Notes under the pieces: model-generated
The model's input: the letters and a program-made list of their open reading frames with translations, nothing else
What the model was told of the DNA's origin: nothing
The model's database searches: none
Translations under genes and position numbers: made by a program
Assembly (NCBI RefSeq): GCF_001885765.1
Contig: NZ_JXKD01000020.1
Span: 1 to 36,075, forward strand
Length of the DNA: 36,075 nt
Direction: 5' to 3'
Source: Enterococcus aquimarinus
Lineage (GTDB): Bacteria > Bacillota > Bacilli > Lactobacillales > Enterococcaceae
Part shown: piece by piece, positions 20,043 to 26,990 of the stretch
Numbering within the stretch: the first letter of the stretch is position 1
How the letters are laid out: every line of letters starts with the position of its first letter

Positions 20043-20936
20043 CTATTTCCGAACCTGCACAAACAAAGGGACTAAAAACGGATAACTCGTAACAAAATCT
20101 AAAATCGAACGTTTTCTTAGATTCGAATCAATGAATAGCACGGTTTGATTTTCGTGGATGTCAATTTTCATGGTTTGTCCCTGCGTTAACGTCACTTGGT
20201 ATTGCTGCGTGCCGATTTTATCAAAATCATACTCTTCAGATTCCATGGTCGTAATAAAAATTTGATCTAAAATAGCGGCTGATGCAGAGAAATCGCTTAT
20301 TAACTGTAACGATAACGCTTGGGTATTATCGAGCAAACTCGGTAATACATCAAACCCTAACGCTTTCAAATGCACAAATAAACGATTTAAATCTTGATTA
20401 AATAACGATAACTGCGTGCGAGACAAGTATTTATCTGAATACCAAAGAGAAATGAGCGTATGCACTTCTTTTTCAGCAATCGTGACTTCCATCTTATCCA
20501 TGTCGAGCGTAATTAACGGAATATATTCCATAAAAAAGCGTTCATCGATGACTTTCAGTTGAAAATGTAAGACTAAATGATTGGCTTCATTTAACTGATA
20601 CGCCACGTAAAAATGATTGGTTTCCCAAGTATTATAGTGATCCGTTTGCTGCATTCCAATTGAATGAAACGGCTCCAATAGATAATAGGACAAATACTCC
20701 AATAAATTCGTTTTGGCAATGGTAGAAAAAGGTTGTTGTGCAAGAATTAATTGGCGATACTGCTGTAAAAGTGTCTCAAAATCAGCTTCTAATAACGCCT
20801 TTCTCAAATATAAATCAGCTAATTCTTCTTCTGCCTCTTTAATCCATTGCACGATTTCTTTTTGATAACTTGTTTTCTTGATTTGATACTGGTCTTCAAA
20901 AGTATCAATCGTCTTATTTTCGGGTATCTCGCTCAT
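20043..20936 (-). CDS. Unknown protein with N-terminal coiled coil
   Basis: I do not recognise this 297-aa protein. Residues 15-70 are a charged helix with heptad character, followed by mixed alpha/beta sequence containing many aromatic residues (ETNHFYVAYQLNEANHLVL). The last 80 residues are predicted beta-rich, with a putative barrel-like segment (QYQVTLTQGQTMKIDIHENQTVLF). There is no signal peptide or membrane helix, so it is cytoplasmic. GGAGGAG inside the end of the previous gene serves ATG 20936. It starts 3 bases after the coiled-coil gene and ends at the methyltransferase start, which implies a joint role with both. The low cysteine content rules out most metal-cluster functions. Confidence 0.65.
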   Translation of the reverse strand: MSEIPENKTIDTFEDQYQIKKTSYQKEIVQWIKEAEEELADLYLRKALLEADFETLLQQYRQLILAQQPFSTIAKTNLLEYLSYYLLEPFHSIGMQQTDHYNTWETNHFYVAYQLNEANHLVLHFQLKVIDERFFMEYIPLITLDMDKMEVTIAEKEVHTLISLWYSDKYLSRTQLSLFNQDLNRLFVHLKALGFDVLPSLLDNTQALSLQLISDFSASAAILDQIFITTMESEEYDFDKIGTQQYQVTLTQGQTMKIDIHENQTVLFIDSNLRKRSILDFVTSYPFLVPLFVQVRK

Positions 20937-20939
20937 ACG

Positions 20940-21785
20940 CTACTCCTCCCCATTTAAATAATTTATCAAAAAATCACTCAACTGTTGTTCTAACACTTCA
21001 TAAGAACCAAAATGCTGCTTAATTAAGCGTAATTCTTTGATAATGATGGCTCGTTTTAAACGTTTCTCTTCGTACATTTTGACTAAGTGTTCTTTTTCTT
21101 CATTCGTTTCTGAAGGACTATTGAGATAGGGTATCCACGTCTCTTTTTCTTGATGTAAAGCATCTTGTTTTTTTTGAATCGCCTCTAAATCTTCTTCAAT
21201 TTTCCCACGGTTAAAAAATCCTTTATTTTGTTCAATGGCCAATCGTTCGTTTTTCAACAGGAGTAATTTATCATCAATTTCTTTTACTGCTACTCTGGCA
21301 TTAATCTTTTTCGCTTCAATGCTATCCATCTGCTCTTCTAGCGATTGCAGTTCCTCTTCGATCGTTTTTAAAGGTTTCATCCACTCTTCTTTTATTTCAG
21401 GTAATACAAACAGTGCGGGCACACTCGCATCCATAAAAATGGTTGGCCGCTCGTGGTAATACTGATCAATTTGGTAATGATACACTGTCGGACTGACTTT
21501 TTTCACTTGCCGCATAAATGGATAGGTTGTCATAAGACTTTCGTGTAATTTTTGCGAAAGTAACGTATCAATTTCATTGTGTTGATTCGATGTTTTTTTA
21601 AGTTCTTGATGGAGTCGTCCATTATAAATCCGGTAAATCTCTTGAATTTTTTCTTCGCGAATCGCCACTTCAAAATCATGCAAATCTTCTAATAATGAAT
21701 GGATATTTTTGGATGCTACTTCTTTAATTTCTTTAAAGGAACTTGCGGATTGCTGCTCTGAAAACACTTGTTGTTCGTTATCCAT
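20940..21785 (-). CDS. Unknown coiled-coil protein, first gene of five-gene operon
   Basis: I do not recognise this 281-aa protein. It is highly charged and mostly helical: residues 15-80 and 135-215 have clear heptad patterns (ELQSLEEQMDSIEAKK; LEAIQKKQDALHQEKE) and 220-275 form a third helix. The middle (90-125) is likely a small folded domain with HYQIDQYYHERPTIFMDA. It has no signal peptide and no membrane segment. I start at ATG 21785, seven bases after AGGAGG; the in-frame GTG at 21791 is only two bases after that site. The gene heads the operon with the unknown protein, methyltransferase, Mga-like regulator and flavoprotein. It may form a scaffold with its neighbour, which is also coiled-coil. 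Confidence 0.65.
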   Translation of the reverse strand: MDNEQQVFSEQQSASSFKEIKEVASKNIHSLLEDLHDFEVAIREEKIQEIYRIYNGRLHQELKKTSNQHNEIDTLLSQKLHESLMTTYPFMRQVKKVSPTVYHYQIDQYYHERPTIFMDASVPALFVLPEIKEEWMKPLKTIEEELQSLEEQMDSIEAKKINARVAVKEIDDKLLLLKNERLAIEQNKGFFNRGKIEEDLEAIQKKQDALHQEKETWIPYLNSPSETNEEKEHLVKMYEEKRLKRAIIIKELRLIKQHFGSYEVLEQQLSDFLINYLNGEE

Positions 21786-21841
21786 TGCCACTCCTCCTCG
21801 TTACAATACTCTTACTCTTATAGTGTATCATTTTTTCGAAA

Positions 21842-21886
21842 AAAAAGTGATTGGTTGTGCTTCGACTCAACAACCAATCACTTTTT
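21842..21886. terminator. Terminator between small gene and coiled-coil operon
   Basis: AAAAAGTGATTGGTTGT (21842-21858) and its exact reverse complement (21870-21886) form a 17-bp stem flanked by A-run on one side and T-run on the other. It lies 3 bases beyond the stop codon of the small minus-strand gene and upstream of the operon promoter, so it ends the former and separates the two. Confidence 0.85.
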
Positions 21887-21889
21887 AAA

Positions 21890-22075
21890 TTAATCTAGAT
21901 CGTACGTCCGAAAACGAATTTGATTTTCTTCATCGCGTTTTAACACCGTTTCTTCTTTCAAATACGTAAATCGTAATTCATTTAAGTCCGGATTACTTAG
22001 CATTTGTTCATATCCAGTAAAAATATCGTGAATATATTGTTTATATGCTTTCTTTTTTCTCATACGTTTTTTCAT
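21890..22075 (-). CDS. Small basic protein of unknown function
   Basis: This 61-aa protein has a strongly basic start (MKKRMRKKKAYKQYIHD) followed by an acidic and beta-prone half (LRFTYLKEETVLKRDEENQIRFRTYDLD). I do not recognise it. A promoter is visible 26 bases upstream and a terminator follows, so it is a free-standing transcript. The start may be the ATG at 22075 or an upstream GTG at 22084; the AGAGG site favours one of these over the first ATG at 22087. The basic tail could bind nucleic acid, but this is only suggestive. Confidence 0.6.
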   Translation of the reverse strand: MKKRMRKKKAYKQYIHDIFTGYEQMLSNPDLNELRFTYLKEETVLKRDEENQIRFRTYDLD

Positions 22076-22100
22076 TTTTTGCACCATCCTCTACCACTAT

Positions 22101-22129
22101 ATTTTATCAATTGTGTGTAAAAGATACAA
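22101..22129 (-). promoter_or_regulatory. Promoter of the small basic protein gene
   Basis: TTGTAT (22129-22124) and TAAAAT (22106-22101) have a 17-base spacer on the minus strand. The start would lie near 22094, leaving a leader of about 20 bases. Confidence 0.6.
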
Positions 22130-22190
22130 TACTCTTTTTAGCTGTAAACGAAGGACAAGGAATGTTTTTCACGAATAAGCAAGCAAACCA

Positions 22191-24470
22191 TTACTTAGGT
22201 GCGACGTAGCCCACTCCGCTAGAAAGCGCAATTTCATTTGGGATGATCCGATAATTGACATACGAAGCATCACCTTCAGAAATTAACACCCCTTCATCTC
22301 CTACTGCTTCGACAAATGCCACATGACCATAAAGGGGATGATACCCCGCCACTCCTTGTTTAAAACTAATGACATAGCCTACTTTAGGAACGGACGATGT
22401 TTGATAGCCTAATAGTTGTCCGTTGGTGTGCCAATCTGCTCCATTGCCCATATAGTCACCCACTCGACCACCCAATTGCGCGACTCGGTTGAAGACATAC
22501 CATGTACATTGATCGGCTTCGTACGATCCGCTTGTATTATAGTTTAGGCCGTTATACATCGGAAAGCGAATGTCTTGCCGATATTCCAGTGGGATTTCAG
22601 AGAGTGTCATCATCGCATGACTGACTGAAACTTTCGGTTCATCAAAACGCGTGAGTTGATAGGTTGCAATGAGTGAATTTAATTTATTCGCATAAAAAGT
22701 ATCCGTTGCATATTTGCCCATCAGATTTTGTGTAGCGGTTAAATAGTTTTTTGCCGTGGAACGCCAAGATTTTTGATAAAAAGTTTGATTTCCACTAATT
22801 CCGGTTTGAATTAATTCAACATAATCTTCAAGCGACTCTCGATAACTTGGGTACACTCGAAAAGCGGCATTGATCGTATAAAGCTGCCCTTGGCCATTAT
22901 CTTCTGCAGTTGGCAACGTAATAGAGGCTCCGCTATTGCTTCCCTTAATGCCAAATAAATTATAATAAGGTGCACGCGATAACCCACTCGTCCCCGCACC
23001 ACTTTCTAAAATCGCTTGGGCAATCATGACCGAAGCAAAGACGTCGTATTTCAAGGCCATCTCTCTTGCCAATTCACCAATCGAGTCAATAAACGCGTTG
23101 GTAACATCATTTTCTTGAAACGCAAACGAAACAGGATAGTCTCTGACTTGCTGCAAGCCGTATGTGGATAATTGCCATTCCTCTTTTTTGGCAAGACCAT
23201 AATCGGGTGCTCGTAAAAAATCATAACGCGTTAGTAGATCTTGGTCTTCATCCTCATCACCTAACTCCTGCTCATCACGTAACGTAAAGATGCGAACACC
23301 TGGAATTTCCTCAGACTCATTCGTTCTCCGGAATGAGTCGTTCAGTAACGAATCATCTGCCATGATGATTTTATTTTGGCCAAGGTAAATTCCGACTTTA
23401 TTTTCTTTTTCCCAGACGACTAAATCACCTGGTCTTGTCTCGTCAAGGGTAACTTTTGTCCCAATTTGAAGGAATTTCGTCTGCTCTTCAGGGATATCCA
23501 GCGAAAAAATTTGTTGATAAACATAACGAGAATAGTTCAAATTATCAAAATGTTCCGGCCCTTTTCCACCCTTTTTGTAAGGTTGGTTCAAATAACTTAA
23601 AGCCGTCACAACAATCGCCGCTTCCCGTTGATCTGCGTAAGTGCTTAGTAAGGGTAAAACAAAACCATTTAAATCCGATGCCACAAACGATTGGGGACTC
23701 AGCGGTAGATCGAACGGTTGGCTGAGTGTTGGAAAAATTTGTTCAGAAATAGTTGGCGTTACTGTATTTGTAGTTGACTGATTCGGACGTTTTACAGGAG
23801 CAGTCGTTGGTTTTTCAGGAACCAATTCTTCCTTATCGATTACAGGCTTCGATTCTTCCACAGAACTATTCGGATTGACAGTCTCTTCTTCGCTGCTTTC
23901 TTGTGTGGAAGAAATGTCTGAAGTCTCTTCTGTACGATTGGTCGATTGCTCAGAGGTATTCTCTTGCGTACTTTGACTGGTTTCTTGCGTTTGAATGGTA
24001 GAAGAACTCTCTGTTAGTTCTGTTTCTGTACTCAACACGGTTGAATCCGTACTTGATTCTTGTGTCTGTTGACTATCAGAAGACTCGCTAGAAGGACTCA
24101 CAGTCGTATCTGATGATACAGTCGTCGATTCTTCTGTTATTTCTGTGTTTGAGTCACTTGTCGGTTGATTGGAAGCCTCTTGACTTTCGCTAAGCGCAGG
24201 TGGCAATTCAGCACTCTCAGGCGCTTCCACTGGATTGTCTTCAATGGTTTCTGAAGGGCTAATTACCGTTTCTAAAGAAGAGCTAATGGTTTCTTCTTGC
24301 GCTTGAGAAGTCGTGGAGACAGCGGGTGTTTGACCGGGCTCACCAGTCTCTTCTTTGTTTGAAACGAGTCCCTCAATCGTATCTGAAAAAATAGGAGTGA
24401 CTTGAGCAAATAGTAAGAGTGCGATGGTGATTTTTACGAGGGACTGCCTGAGATGTTTGCTAAGCTTCAT
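22191..24470 (-). CDS. Secreted murein hydrolase with pseudo-NlpC/P60, glucosaminidase and CHAP domains
   Basis: This 759-aa protein should cut peptidoglycan outside the cell. Residues 1-30 form a signal peptide (ITIALLLFAQVTPIFS) and 31-235 are a Ser/Thr/Glu-rich spacer. About 280-400 is an NlpC/P60-like fold (YLNQPYKKGG, RPGDLVVW, VGIYLGQNKII), but the catalytic Cys of DCSG is N310 and the His of GHVG is K358, so it is probably inactive. About 455-605 is a glucosaminidase domain with catalytic E489 in AILESGAG. About 645-759 is an intact CHAP domain (QCTWYVFN, C655; GHVAFVE, H716). The start ATG 24470 follows AAAGGAG; a longer frame to 24503 adds residues outside the signal peptide. No LPxTG anchor is present, so it is probably secreted or held by wall binding. 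A CRE-like site precedes the promoter. Confidence 0.92.
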   Translation of the reverse strand: MKLSKHLRQSLVKITIALLLFAQVTPIFSDTIEGLVSNKEETGEPGQTPAVSTTSQAQEETISSSLETVISPSETIEDNPVEAPESAELPPALSESQEASNQPTSDSNTEITEESTTVSSDTTVSPSSESSDSQQTQESSTDSTVLSTETELTESSSTIQTQETSQSTQENTSEQSTNRTEETSDISSTQESSEEETVNPNSSVEESKPVIDKEELVPEKPTTAPVKRPNQSTTNTVTPTISEQIFPTLSQPFDLPLSPQSFVASDLNGFVLPLLSTYADQREAAIVVTALSYLNQPYKKGGKGPEHFDNLNYSRYVYQQIFSLDIPEEQTKFLQIGTKVTLDETRPGDLVVWEKENKVGIYLGQNKIIMADDSLLNDSFRRTNESEEIPGVRIFTLRDEQELGDEDEDQDLLTRYDFLRAPDYGLAKKEEWQLSTYGLQQVRDYPVSFAFQENDVTNAFIDSIGELAREMALKYDVFASVMIAQAILESGAGTSGLSRAPYYNLFGIKGSNSGASITLPTAEDNGQGQLYTINAAFRVYPSYRESLEDYVELIQTGISGNQTFYQKSWRSTAKNYLTATQNLMGKYATDTFYANKLNSLIATYQLTRFDEPKVSVSHAMMTLSEIPLEYRQDIRFPMYNGLNYNTSGSYEADQCTWYVFNRVAQLGGRVGDYMGNGADWHTNGQLLGYQTSSVPKVGYVISFKQGVAGYHPLYGHVAFVEAVGDEGVLISEGDASYVNYRIIPNEIALSSGVGYVAPK

Positions 24471-24501
24471 TAAAACCCACTCCTTTTTTAATCGTAATCT
24501 C

Positions 24502-24529
24502 ATTATAACACAAGTAAACCGCTCTACAA
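24502..24529 (-). promoter_or_regulatory. Promoter of the murein hydrolase gene
   Basis: TTGTAG (24529-24524) and a perfect TATAAT (24507-24502) are spaced by 16 bases on the minus strand, about 25 bases before the ribosome binding site. Confidence 0.7.
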
Positions 24530-24536
24530 AAAAATA

Positions 24537-24550
24537 AGTAAACGTTTACA
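24537..24550. promoter_or_regulatory. CRE-like catabolite control site
   Basis: AGTAAACGTTTACA matches the CcpA consensus TGNAANCGNTNNCA at all but one fixed position, and its central 12 bases are a perfect palindrome. It lies just upstream of the -35 box of the murein hydrolase promoter, where CcpA can activate or repress. The link to carbon status is inferred. Confidence 0.5.
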
Positions 24551-24562
24551 ATAGTTAAATAC

Positions 24563-24613
24563 AAAATAAACACACAATAATACTTAGTGGAAGTATTATT
24601 GTGTGTTTATTTT
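24563..24613. terminator. 23-bp perfect hairpin spanning the end of the acetyltransferase gene
   Basis: Positions 24563-24585 and 24591-24613 are exact reverse complements around a 5-base loop. On the minus strand the stem is followed by T-rich sequence. The repeat covers the stop codon and last five codons of the acetyltransferase gene, so the hairpin doubles as coding sequence and terminator. Confidence 0.8.
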
Positions 24614-25114
24614 TTGATAAGCGAGCCGTTCGCCGTTTAATATTGGGAAATGAACCACTCCACGATACTGAAATCCTGCTTTCGTAATCGCTTTTTGCAT
24701 AGGTGTATTAAGTCGATGCGTATCGATTCGAACATCATGATAGCCCAGATGCTGCGCTTCTAACAGACTACGCTCCAATAACAAATGAGCATACCCGTAA
24801 CCGCGAAACTGCGAATTGACTGCCACTCGGTGAATCGAAAGATAAGGTGCATCGCCTTCCCATTGCCCTTCCGAGATTGCGGTATATGCTGGATCAACGC
24901 CCGGTATTAAAGCAGCAGTCCCAACAATTTGCTGATGTTCATTGACAAGAATGTAACAATGCTTCTGTGAAATATCGTGCATCACTTTCGCTTCATCTGG
25001 TCCAAAACCATCTTGCCATTGTGGCGAACCTTGGGCCTTTAAATACGCAATCCCTTCTTGCATTAATTGAAGGATTGCTTTTCCATCAAAACTTGTCGCT
25101 AATTTAAATTCCAT
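24596..25114 (-). CDS. GNAT family N-acetyltransferase
   Basis: This 172-aa protein has the GNAT fold: beta strands around HRVAVNSQFRG, the acetyl-CoA loop FRGYGYA, the helix HLLLERSLLEAQHLGY and the closing NTPMQKAITKAGFQYRG. The acceptor is unknown. The N-terminal part (ATSFDGKAILQLMQEGIAYL) and QGSPQWQDGFGPDE resemble small GNATs of lactic acid bacteria that are usually left uncharacterised. It follows the EamA gene by about 30 bases and is likely co-transcribed with it. The ribosome binding site is AAGGGAG. Confidence 0.9.
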   Translation of the reverse strand: MEFKLATSFDGKAILQLMQEGIAYLKAQGSPQWQDGFGPDEAKVMHDISQKHCYILVNEHQQIVGTAALIPGVDPAYTAISEGQWEGDAPYLSIHRVAVNSQFRGYGYAHLLLERSLLEAQHLGYHDVRIDTHRLNTPMQKAITKAGFQYRGVVHFPILNGERLAYQKINTQ

Positions 25115-25143
25115 CTTATCTCATTCGCTCCCTTTAAGTATGA

Positions 25144-26082
25144 TTAAGTACTCGGATGATTGTTTTCTTTTTTATGCTTAAATCCGCTAGCTATTTTTTC
25201 TCGTACCTGTCTGAACTGTAAAAAATCAATTTCGACAATTAGAATCCCGCAAAAAATCAAGATTCCTCCGATAATCATCGGGAACGTCACGACCTCATGT
25301 AACACAAGAACCGAGCCAATCATTCCGAAAAAAGCCTCTGTCGAAAGAATGACGGCCGTCTCCGTGCTTGATGTCGTTTTTTGCGAATACGTTTGGATGT
25401 AATAAGCAAATAATGTTCCGACAAGTCCCAAATACACTAATGGAAAAAGGGTTTGTCCGTTTAAGGGAACCGAACCATCAACGAGATTTGTTTCACCAGA
25501 AGTGAACACGCCTATCCACGCTAAGAGACTCGCAGTGCCTATCTGAGAGAGCAACAGCTGCCAAGTAGGCATTTTTTTGGTAAAGATGTCGGTTGCTACA
25601 ATTTGTAACGCAAAAAAGACCGCACAAATAAGCGAAAAAACATCCCCGCGATTCATATTGGATAAGCCCGATTGCAAGGAAATAAAGCCAATCCCAACAA
25701 ACGTTACGAGTGCGCCCCAAATCGATTGAAAAGAAATCGTTCGTCTTAAGAGAATTAAACTAATAAATGGCACAAACACAATGTTTACTGCCGTCAAAAA
25801 AGCATTATTTGACGGCGTCGTATAGCTTAATCCAATCGTTTGAAAAATAAACCCTAAATATAATAACAGTCCAACAAAGCTTCCCCTAAGCAAATTCACT
25901 CGCGTTAGTTCGTTTAAGCGATGGATGTTCATCAACAATAGCGCAATAAAGGCAATGGTCATTCGAATGGCAATAATTTCATATGGTCCAAAATGTTCCA
26001 ACGCAATGGCCGTCCAGACAAACCCTGTCCCCCAAATTATTGCCACAAGTAATAAGCCTATTTTCCCAATCATTTGTTTCAC
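25144..26082 (-). CDS. EamA/DMT-superfamily transporter
   Basis: This protein of about 312 aa has ten predicted membrane helices in two repeated EamA halves: LLLVAIIWGTGFVWTAIAL opens the first and SLICAVFFALQIVAT the second. The pattern AVILSTEAFFGMIGSVLVL is typical of the RhaT/YdcZ-like family that exports amino acids or drugs. The substrate is unknown. The start is uncertain: GTG at 26082 fits the AAGGTGG site best, the GTG at 26097 lies inside it, and ATG 26073 is nearly as good. The acetyltransferase gene follows, so the pair may modify and export one compound, but this is only a guess. Confidence 0.85.
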   Translation of the reverse strand: MKQMIGKIGLLLVAIIWGTGFVWTAIALEHFGPYEIIAIRMTIAFIALLLMNIHRLNELTRVNLLRGSFVGLLLYLGFIFQTIGLSYTTPSNNAFLTAVNIVFVPFISLILLRRTISFQSIWGALVTFVGIGFISLQSGLSNMNRGDVFSLICAVFFALQIVATDIFTKKMPTWQLLLSQIGTASLLAWIGVFTSGETNLVDGSVPLNGQTLFPLVYLGLVGTLFAYYIQTYSQKTTSSTETAVILSTEAFFGMIGSVLVLHEVVTFPMIIGGILIFCGILIVEIDFLQFRQVREKIASGFKHKKENNHPST

Positions 26083-26145
26083 TTTTTTATTTCCCACCTT
26101 TTACAATCAAGTTTTTCATTTAACTAGCAGTCTCTGCTTGCTTTA

Positions 26146-26208
26146 GGAGTTTATAGGGCCAACATTCGAGGATACTTGACCCAGGGGACCGCCGACTCCA
26201 TATTTTTT
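26146..26208. other. GC-rich structured segment between divergent genes
   Basis: The AT-rich intergenic region contains a GC-rich patch that can fold: GGAGT (26146-26150) with ACTCC (26195-26199), and within it GGGCCAA (26156-26162) with TTGACCC (26176-26182, one wobble). On the plus strand it is followed by TTTTTT (26203-26208), as in a small RNA; on the minus strand it would be the leader of the EamA gene. I do not recognise it as a known riboswitch. The minus strand also reads open in several frames here (for example MESAVPWVKYPRMLAL), so a relic of coding sequence is another explanation. Confidence 0.4.
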
Positions 26209-26240
26209 ATCCAATGGCATCTTATCATTGTCTTGCTTAT

Positions 26241-26269
26241 TTTACAAACATCTAAAAAAATAGTATGAT
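26241..26269 (+). promoter_or_regulatory. Promoter of the SufT-like gene
   Basis: TTTACA (26241-26246) and TATGAT (26264-26269) have a 17-base spacer on the plus strand. The -35 box differs from the consensus at two positions. Confidence 0.6.
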
Positions 26270-26303
26270 GTGGACTAGAAACTATTTAAAAGGAGGATTT
26301 CCT

Positions 26304-26639
26304 GTGAGTGAAACGTACACAGAACAAGAAGTTCAAGAAATCAAAGATCGTATCACTACTGCATTAGAAACAGTCATTGACCCTGAATTAGGTATTGATA
26401 TTGTCAATTTAGGTTTAATATATGAAGTCGATTTTACGGGAGAAACGGGTGAAGCCATTGTCAAAATGACCCTCACCACGATGGGCTGCCCCTTAGCGGA
26501 CGTCATCACCGACAACATTCACGACGCTTTAGCAGACGTTGAAGAAGTCAAAAATGTTGAAGTCAAACTCGTATGGTATCCCGCATGGACAACAGACCGG
26601 ATGAGTCGTTATGCGAGAATTGCACTTGGTATTAGATAA
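26304..26639 (+). CDS. SufT/PaaD-like iron-sulfur assembly protein (MIP18 family)
   Basis: This 111-aa protein belongs to the DUF59/MIP18 family, thought to help insert Fe-S clusters into target proteins. The family signatures are VIDPELGIDIVNLGLIY (25-40) and the reactive cysteine C62 in LTTMGCPLADVI. The C-terminus VKLVWYPAWTTDRMS with its aromatic PAW motif is typical of PaaD/YitW. The start is GTG 26304, seven bases after AAAAGGAGG; the upstream ATG at 26265 lies within the -10 region and is not used. It stands alone with its own promoter, and the rest of the suf genes are not in the window. Confidence 0.88.
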   Translation: MSETYTEQEVQEIKDRITTALETVIDPELGIDIVNLGLIYEVDFTGETGEAIVKMTLTTMGCPLADVITDNIHDALADVEEVKNVEVKLVWYPAWTTDRMSRYARIALGIR

Positions 26640-26990
26640 GAGTATTCACTGACTTAACATCATTTATTACTCTATTTAATAGATAGTACAAATTCGAAAA
26701 TTAGACTTTGGCTATGGTTACTAAATAGTCTGCTTGATACTGCTAAACGAATAATCATCAAAATCGAGATCCCGTGCAACAATTGAAAAGCCATTAGAGC
26801 TAGCATGCATAGCTTTAGTGTAAGATAAATAAAAAATGAGCATCTTTTATAGACTATTATCAGTCGGTAAAAGATGCTCATTTTTTTTACTGGTAACCAT
26901 ACTTGATAAAATTCAATGAAAATCAATAGCAGTATTTAGAAACAGTATCGTTATTTACGAGATTTTGAAATTATTAGGTTATGCCTCTAT
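26640..26990. other. Gene-poor 351-bp stretch
   Basis: Besides the hairpin at 26831-26886, I see no proper gene here. On the minus strand 26810-26721 can be read as a 29-residue frame (MHASSNGFSIVARDLDFDDY and on to SSIKQTI) of protein-like composition. It has no ribosome binding site and could be the tail of a decayed gene. An 84-residue minus-strand frame at 26672-26926 runs through the hairpin and is not credible. Confidence 0.5.
26831..26886. terminator. Bidirectional terminator between SufT-like and membrane protein genes
   Basis: Positions 26831-26849 and 26868-26886 are exact reverse complements (19 bp) around an 18-base loop, with T-runs at the outer end on both strands. It can stop transcripts of the convergent genes on either side. 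Confidence 0.85.

Noticed and set aside
22191-24470. Murein hydrolase as a phage endolysin
   Set aside because: It has a signal peptide and a long Ser/Thr-rich spacer, which are typical of cellular hydrolases, and no phage genes are nearby.
26146-26208. tRNA-like or T-box element
   Set aside because: The TTCGA-like piece is not within a matching arm, there is no acceptor stem or CCA, and no T-box sequence is visible.
26672-26926. 84-residue minus-strand reading frame in the gene-poor stretch
   Set aside because: It starts before and crosses a perfect 19-bp terminator hairpin and lacks a ribosome binding site. A small hydrophobic toxin was considered, but the sequence does not resemble the Fst or holin-like toxin families.
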